Shown here: positions 55,000-64,000 of the stretch, piece by piece
Numbering within the stretch: position 1 is the first letter of the stretch
Layout of the letters: every line of letters starts with the position of its first letter
Notes under the pieces: generated by a model
What the model was told of the DNA's origin: nothing
Seen by the model: only the letters and a program-made list of their open reading frames with translations
The model's database searches: none
Assembly (NCBI GenBank): GCA_009746045.1
Contig: RPFO01000276.1
Location: 262,827-326,826, forward strand
DNA: 64,000 nt
Direction of reading: 5' to 3'
From: Mesostigma viride
Taxonomy: Eukaryota > Streptophyta > Mesostigmatophyceae > Mesostigmatales > Mesostigmataceae
Made by a program: the position numbers and the translations under genes

Positions 55000-55560
55000 G
55001 CCTCTAGACTAGCCCTTCCACAGCAGCCTGGTTGTTGACGATCAGGTCCCCGGCCGCCCCTCCAGCTAGAAGACCAGAACACCTTGGGCTTCTTTGGGTC
55101 TTCAATGCTTGTGGCGGAGGTACTCCCGGCCACCGGCAGTAGCGTCGCTGCTGCTGCATGCAGAGCGGTGGTGGATGAGCGGTGGTCAGATCGCCGTCCA
55201 GCGTCCAGGACTCTAGGTCGTGCAGCTTGAATATTGCGACACGAGAGGAACAGCCGCTTATCCTCAATGGAACGGAAGGTAAGCAGGACTGGTGGGGGTG
55301 CCGCCTTGTCCCGTGAGTGGGAATTGAGGCGGTGCATGCCGCCGTGCCGGCCCACGCAGTTCTAATTTACCTAGAAGTTCCAGCATGAAATGAAATGAAA
55401 TGAAATGAAATGAAATGAAATGAAATGAAATGAAATGAAATGAAATGAAATGAAATGAAATGAAATGAAATGAAATGAAATGAAATGAAATGAAATGAAA
55501 TGAAATGAAATGAAATGAAATGAAATGAAATGAAATGAAGGGGGGGCCCACAATCAATCT
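55000..55560 (-). pseudogene. LINE ORF1 fragment interrupted by a pentanucleotide expansion
   Basis: Minus-strand pieces match 24103-24684: LELRG, then RDKAAPPPVLLTFRSIEDKR, DLESWTLDGDLT, and a final piece with KVFW and DLIVNNQ, in different frames. A GAAAT array sits where the upstream helix should be. Confidence 0.65.
55387..55539. repeat. (GAAAT)n pentanucleotide array
   Basis: About 30 perfect units of GAAAT lie within LINE ORF1 debris. The FISFH-type ORFs across it are artefacts. Confidence 0.95.
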
Positions 55561-56040
55561 ACAATACCCATGCCAAATTTTATTACTTGAGGAGACGCCA
55601 TTTCAACAAATACATGACAATTGATGCTCATTGTGAATGCGTTTCCACATGAAATCATTACCATTTCATGCAATTTGGTCACTGGTGCGCTTTCCGCGTG
55701 CACTTTTCATTACTAGATTGCTTAAATTTATTAAAATTTATTAACATTTATTAAAATTTATTCAAGTCGGGGTAAAATTGGCTGTTTTTGTCATAGTGTC
55801 ATGCACTCGGAGGGTAAGCAAGTGAGACAAGTTGTAGATTATTTACAATTGCACAACCCTCTCCACGACCCCGCTAGTTCTATTTATAGAACGAATTATA
55901 ATTATTGCCAAAATTGTGCACAAGCCTGTGCACAACCCAACCAGTAATTCCCACTTGAACTTTGAATATTCAAGTGAATGCTCTGGAGACAGATGTACAG
56001 ATCGATCTTTACAAATGTACACGAGTTCAGATCAAGCTAT
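55560..56040. other. AT-rich intergenic stretch, no gene seen
   Basis: Contains short direct repeats of AAATTTATTAA (55725-55765). It lies downstream (3') of the unknown gene at 56041-61099. Confidence 0.5.
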
Positions 56041-59000
56041 CTAACTACCTACTAACAGGCGTTTCTTTACACCCCGTCCGCTGGGCTTCTTTACACCCCC
56101 CTCCCGCACATCTGCGCCAGCCTTCCCTTGAGGTTTTCGTTTGCCCTGCCCTGCGGCTTGGTCTCCCCCCTTCTCTTGGAGTCGTGGGGAAGATCTGGTC
56201 GCTGGGGAAGATCTGGTCGCCAGGTACCCCTTGTCCATCCACCACTCCAAATACGTTCCCTCAGGTGGCTTGAAACAGTTCCGCATCTCGTCTTGTTGTA
56301 CCTTGAAAATTGCCGCGGGCATCGTCCCCTGCTCCCCATTAATCCAGATTCCCTTTTCGTCACACCCTTCTGCCCAAAATTTAACGTACCACACGCCCGT
56401 TTTATCCACCTTTCGAACGACTCCATGCACCAGGAACGTGTCGACGTGGAAATCAGGCATGTGTGCCAGCTTCATTGGGTCTGCATTGAGTTTAGCCACC
56501 GAATCAGCAGCCCACGTGGGCTTCCACAACGTATCAAGGCGCTGGGATTGGTTCTTCCGATACTGGCAAAATTCACCGCCGTGCTTGCACAATACCGAAA
56601 CCGGACATCCAACAGGCGAGCGGGGCACGACCCGTTTCCCCCCCCCCCACCTTCCAGATTCTCCATCCACGTCTGCCAACTTGGTGGTGGCACTTTCTTG
56701 TCTAGTGGCTTGGGCTGGGTTGCGGTAACTGTGACACGTCTTTGTGGCGCTTCCTCCTCAGGTTCCGATTCTTCCGATTCTTCCGAATCTTCCTCAAACC
56801 CTTTGGGTGGGCCGCCATGCGCGTCATCCTTTGGCGGCTCCTCTTCAGACTCGTCACCTGTGGGTGGGACAAGCAATGACGAGCGGCGCAATTAGTTATC
56901 ATTACAATCGCAAATCAAACTTGGGAATATGCAAACATCATAATTTAACCGACCATATTCACTCAGATTAACTTACCCTTTGACAGATGACTAGCCGTTG
57001 CTCTTGATCGAACGTGCCCGCCAGGCGAAAGGAGCTTTTTGCAGTAGTCGACGGCACGCCCCAACATCCCCCCCCAGACGCCCCCGAATTCCCCTTCGAG
57101 CCTCCCTCCCCTCCCCCCCCTCCTTCCCCCCTTCCCCCGATGCGCCGGTCGACCCGCCCCCCTCTCCGCCCTTCTCTCCGCCCCCCTCTCCGCCCTTTGA
57201 CCCGCCCCCCTCTCCGCCCTTCGACCCGCCCCCCTCTCCGTCCTTCGACCCCCCCCCTCTCCGCCCTTCGACCCCCCCCCTCTCCGCCCTTCGACCCGCC
57301 CCCCTCTCCGTCCTTCGACCCCCCCCCTCTCCGCCCTTCGACCCGCCCCCCTCTCCGCCCTTTGACCCGCCCCCCTCTCCGTCCTTCGACCCCCCCCCTC
57401 TCCGCCCTTCGACCCGCCCCCCTCTCCGCCCTTCGAACCCCCCCCTCTCCGTCCTTCGACCCGCCCCCCTTATCACCACCCTCATTCCCGCCCCCCTCAT
57501 CATCGCCGGCACCATCATCACCAACCTCCTCCCCATCATCACCCCCATGTGACCCGACATCCTCATCATCCCCCATTGAGACGTCTTCGGCCGAGGGGGT
57601 CTCCGAGGCGGCGCGCTTCCGGCGTTTCTTTTTGGTGCCAGCGCCTGCCGTCTCCAGCGGACGCTTCTGGGCTGCACCCGCAATTTCCTTGCCCGAACGG
57701 CCGTTGGGATTGGAAATATCCTCCCCCTCAGGCCGCTTCCCAAGTACCTTCAGAAGGACCTTAAACCCATCCACCTGCTCCTTTGACCCAATGAAGATCA
57801 CGGGTGGGTTGAAGAATCCCGTGAAATCGCCTAGGTACGACGACCAGGCGTCCTTCACACCATTGAAATCTCCACAATCCTTCGCCGCCTTCCAGTCCCT
57901 TTTCTCCACCCACGCACCCGTTCGACCCTTCAACAATTCCTCATCATTCCACAGCTTCGCGTGGTGTTCCAAATTCAGCAGCCATATCCCATTCTTGATA
58001 TCCGGCTGGTTCACCCCCCCCTTCCTCTTCACAACAAATTCGAACCCCTCCATTGCATTAAGTACCACTTGAGCCAACCGTGTCGGCCCATCGCTTTTCT
58101 CCCACGCGAAAGTCTTCATCATGAACTCACAGGTCGTTTCCCCGTCAGACCCGTAAATTTTCTTAGAAATCCACGGGCCCTGCTGCTCGATTTCGGATGC
58201 CAGCTCCTCCGACCCAAACTTCCGCGGGGGTTCCCGCTTCTCCCCCACCTTTTTTTGGCGACCCGACTGGACGTCCTCTGCCTCGGCATGTTCGGCTTGG
58301 CCTTCCTCCGGCACAGCCCCCGTCACCACCACAGCCCCCGCCACAGGCTGTACGGGTTGGGGCACCACAGCCTGTTCGGTTGGGGGTTCGGGCGCAATCA
58401 GGACCCACCATTTCGTTTCCTCCTTGTGGGTCGTCCCAAAATCCGTCCTCTCCAGCAGTGCAAGTGGGAAGGTGGAATCGTCCCTCCCCGTTGGCCTGAT
58501 AACCGCCCTTAGTCTCTTGGCAGCTACAGCGACCGTATCGGCCACCCTCTGAAGGGCGCTGTCGGATTCCGAAGGCTGCATCGGCAACCAGCCGAGGTCG
58601 CGTGGTTCGGGGTATTTCCCCAAATCGCGGTTGTAGATCATGAAAAGCTGGACCATCACCTCGCAGAAGATCTTGGCCATGTATGTCAGGTCATACAAGC
58701 ACTGAGGAGGAACGTGTTTGGCCTTCACGGTTGCCATGATAGACGGCCAGAATCGAAAGCGGGCTAGACTCCTCCACCCTTCCTGTTTGATCCCCCCCCC
58801 TTCCTCATCACCCTTCCCTCCCCGTCCAGCTTGTCCGCTGCCACGATGTCCAGAAACTCTGCAAGCTCCTTGGCCAGCTTGTCCTCAATCGGCATTCCAC
58901 ATCTACTGTCGTCGTTCGGAGCGACCGTTTCATCCTTCACAGCCGAGATGAAGTCGTAGACTTGGGTTTTCTCCGATTCGGACAACCACCCTCGTTCAAT

Positions 59001-61099
59001 CGCCCTCCAACCCGCTCCTCACCACCCTCCTCCCCCTCCCCGTCCTTCCTTGCCTTCTCAGTGCTGCTTGAAACCCCATGAATCAAATTCCATATTTCTT
59101 TCTGGTCCTGAAGGGGCACCTCCGGCTTATCCCAGGATTCCTCCATGTGCGTCTTGAAATAGTTGTGCACTTCCAGCAGCGCCGTCCCCCTCGACTTTTT
59201 GGAAACGGCCTCGTCTTCTGCATTCAGCCCCCCTCCGATCAGGGCAACCCTCCGATGCGCCTCTCTCCCCTGCATGCATGAAATGTGAATCAGTGTTTGA
59301 GACAAAAAACGGTCATACAACACACGACCTGACATTTTGTCCTTACACTTTGGAAGATCGGCCGTTCCCGAACAAAAATCACACCCTAATTTCCAGTTTC
59401 CAACGGCCGTTGGCGCAAGAAAAATCACACCCTAATTTCCAGGTTCCAACGGCCGTTGGCGCAAGAAAAATGTCGACCGAATTTCCAGGTTCCAACGGCC
59501 GTTGGCGCAAGAAAAGTATCAACCAAATTTCCAGGTTCCAACGGCCGTTGGCGAAAGAAAAATCACACACTAATTTCCAGGTTCCAACGGCCGTTGGCGC
59601 GAGAAAAATGACACCCTAATTTCCAGGTTCCAACGGCCGTTGGCGCAAGAAAAATCACACACTAATTTCCAGGTTCCAACGGCCGTTGGCGCAAGAAAAA
59701 TCACACCCTAATATCCAGGTTCCAACGGCCGTTGGCGCAAGAAAAATCACACCCTAATTTCCAGGTTCCAACGGCCGTTGGCGCAAGAAAAATGTCGACC
59801 GAATTTCCAGGTTCCAACGGCCGTTGGCGCAAGAAAAATATCAACAAAATTTCCAGGTTCCAACGGCCGTTGGCGAAAGAAAAATCACACACTAATTTCC
59901 AGGTTCCAACGGCCGTTGGCGAACAAAAATCACATCTAGTGCCTACAACGTTCCCACACCCGATCCGTTATATTTACCTTTTGCGTCCGCATGTCCTTCA
60001 TGGGCGGGATCAGTGCTTCCCCCTCCACCTCCCAGCCCTTGAGCACGTCCAGATTGGTGTACATGAACTTGTCCGCGTCCCTCACCAACCCCCTCCACAA
60101 ATCAAACGCCTCCTCGGTTGTCTCCACGTACTTGCCCTTTTGTTTACCGGCAATCTCGCCAGCTATCGCAGTCCTCACTTGCTCGTCTGAGCCCTCAAAA
60201 ATCACGGACTTCAACATCTGCGTGTAGTGGTTGCCGTCCAGCACGGCAAACTGCGCAAACACGAAAGGCTTGTCGTACGCGAGCATGTAGCCCAACGCGG
60301 TGTTCGTGAGCTCAAGTACTGCCTCACGGTCAGATGCATCTGACCACTCGGACGTATTCAAGTCCATGGTGATCAAATCCTGCGAGCACGCGGCCGCCAT
60401 ATCCTTCTTGGAGTGCGTCCGGAGAATGGCCCTCCCTTCCTCGGCCGTTGGCGAACGAAAGTATCCGAACCTCTGCACGGCACGGTCACTGTCCTCCCCC
60501 GTCAGTTTTTTAATTTTGTCAGAAAACCCTGGATTCTCTTCCAGCCAGGCATTGTAAGAATCGGGCTCCTGGTCTGCCAGCACCTGCCACGCAAACCGGA
60601 AGATCAGCACGGCACATTTTGCCTTCGTCAGACTTGTGCCGGCCCCCACGAACCACGGCGCGAGCCCCTTACAATTCCGCACCGTCACCGTCCGATGCCT
60701 CATTAGTTCCGGGAGTTGGCACAAGTTGTCCGTAAAGACCCGTACTTGAGTCGCAATCGCGGACCCCCCCACGATGTCGACATCGTCTGGCACTAGACGA
60801 AACTTCTGCCGCAGATGAAACGCCGCCTGTATGCTGTCAGTTAGGTTCTTGTCGTGCACATGAGAGGATGGCGCTGGCTCCCAGGAGTCCAAAATGCTGG
60901 GCTTCGCATTTCCAGCACGTGTCGTCAGCAGCCCCTTCCTCTCAAAGGTCTTCACAATCCCCGACCATAAGTCGGTGCCCGGAGCTCGTTGGCGCCAGTC
61001 CTCAAAAAATGTTGTGAGATGCCTTTCCGCCACCCCATGTTCAATCTTGTAAGCCCACCTCCTCCGCTCTTCCTCCGTTCTCTGCCTTGACGGACGCCC
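56041..61099 (-). CDS. Multi-exon gene of unknown function with Gly/Arg/acidic low-complexity parts (5' end not found)
   Basis: Exon a, 61099-59978 (374 aa, acceptor CAG at 61100, donor GTAAAT). It joins in phase 0 to exon b from 59269 (acceptor at 59270), which runs through three frames to a donor GTAAGT at 56976. Exon c is 56857-56041, ending in a basic tail. Exon b has two frame changes at G-runs (~59030-58985 and the nine-base run at 58792-58800). Exon c has one at an 11-base run (56638-56648). One base more or less at each run would give one long protein. Readable features: WFVGAGTSLTKAKCAVLIFR and LGYMLAYDKPFVFAQFAVLD (exon a), YDLTYMAKIFCEVMVQLFMI, KKKRRKR (possible NLS), a D/E/G run, a Gly/Arg/Glu repeat, and an acidic SEESEESEPEEE stretch. 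No domain recognised. It may continue upstream beyond the satellite. Confidence 0.55.
57130..57475. repeat. ~24-bp tandem repeat in the coding part of the unknown gene
   Basis: Units of CCCCCTCTCCGCCCTTCGAC type with 7-8 C per run. On minus they code Gly/Arg/Glu/Lys repeats whose frame changes with the C-run length. Confidence 0.85.
59385..59935. repeat. ~46-bp minisatellite with palindromic core CCAACGGCCGTTGG, intron a-b
   Basis: About 12 units: AATTTCCAGGTTCCAACGGC plus CGTTGGCGCAAGAAAAATCA plus CACCCT. Flanks vary (CACACCCT, GTCGACCG, ATCAACCA), while the 14-bp palindrome is unchanged in all full units. Partly a higher-order repeat: the order of variants at 59395-59580 recurs at 59750-59910. 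Confidence 0.9.
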
Positions 61100-61146
61100 C
61101 TGATCACATGCAAAAAACATACAGATAGCCGGAAGGTCAGTACTAT

Positions 61147-61715
61147 GTTCCAACGGCCGTCGCCGGAAAAATAACACCCTAATTTCCAGGTTCCAACGGC
61201 CGTTGGCGCATGAAAATCACACCCTAATTTACAGGTTCCAACGGCCGTTGGCGCATGAAAATCACACCCTAATTTCCAGGTTCCAACGGCCGTTGGCGAA
61301 AGAAAAATCACACCCTAATTTCCAGGTTCCAACGGCCGTTGGCGCGAGAAAAATGACACCCTAATTTCCAGGTTCCAACGGCCGTTGGCGCGAGAAAAAT
61401 CACACCCTAATTTCCAGGTTCCAACGGCCGTTGGCGCAAGAAAAATGACACCCTAATTTCCAGGTTCCAACGGCCGTTGGCGACAGAAAAATCACACCCT
61501 AATTTCCAGGTTCCAACGGCCGTTGGCGCATGAAAATCACACCCTAATTTACAGGTTCCAACGGCCGTTGGCGCATGAAAATCACACCCTAATTTACAGG
61601 TTCCAACGGCCGTTGGCGCATGAAAATCACACCCTAATTTCAAGGTTCCGACGGCCGTTGGGCAAAAAAAAAATAACACCCTAATTTCCAAATTGCAACG
61701 GCCGTTGGCGCAAGA
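61147..61715. repeat. Same minisatellite, second array, upstream of exon a
   Basis: About 13 units with the same core. The last unit is diverged (CCAAATTGCAACGGCCGTTGG) and borders the GGACAA satellite. The array lies in the intron before the acceptor at 61100, or in the 5' flank. Confidence 0.9.
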
Positions 61716-61724
61716 AAATCAAGC

Positions 61725-64000
<2,276 letters not shown>

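Overview
The window is nuclear DNA of a eukaryote. Genes are spliced: introns are GT-AG, with donors of the GTGAGT, GTGCGT and GTGGGT type. L1-type LINEs, TTAA-target transposons, minisatellites and microsatellites fill most of the space. Donor style, mixed GC content and gene content suggest a green alga or similar unicellular protist, but no marker in the window fixes the lineage.

Layout. 1-1.2 kb: the 3' part of an hAT transposase. 2.5-20 kb: two paralogous genes head to head (2552-11030 on minus, 12156-19937 on plus). Each encodes a protein with an N-terminal membrane anchor, a cysteine-rich region and a TauD/TfdA-type Fe(II)/2-oxoglutarate dioxygenase domain. Both have seven exons with matching boundaries, including a 26-nt microexon that carries the metal-binding HxD motif. 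20-33 kb: a transposon nest. It holds three degraded copies of one LINE (family A), ORF1 fragments, two ~1.72-kb TTAA elements inserted side by side in one LINE ORF1, SINE-like elements and a long palindrome. 33.6-42.4 kb: a complete 11-exon Mo25/CAB39 gene on minus (333 aa predicted). 44.7-48 kb: a degenerate 84-bp repeat sequence that once may have coded a Gly/Gln/Tyr-rich protein, and an intronless 609-aa gene with NYNSI-type repeats and a helical C-terminal part, both on minus. 49-55.6 kb: a second LINE family (B) split by another ~1.71-kb TTAA element, with SINEs and ORF1 fragments. 56-61 kb: a multi-exon gene of unknown function on minus whose introns hold a minisatellite with a palindromic core. 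61.7-64 kb: a GGACAA hexanucleotide satellite that runs off the window.

The most unusual theme is tandem repetition of splice-site segments. In at least three introns of two unrelated genes the repeat unit contains an exon end plus its 5' splice site. In a fourth intron it contains the polypyrimidine tract and 3' splice site. In the Mo25 gene the unit is 36 bp, in frame, with six donor copies. A second theme is the TTAA elements: removing two of them in silico joins broken pieces of a LINE ORF1 back into one reading frame at the junctions.
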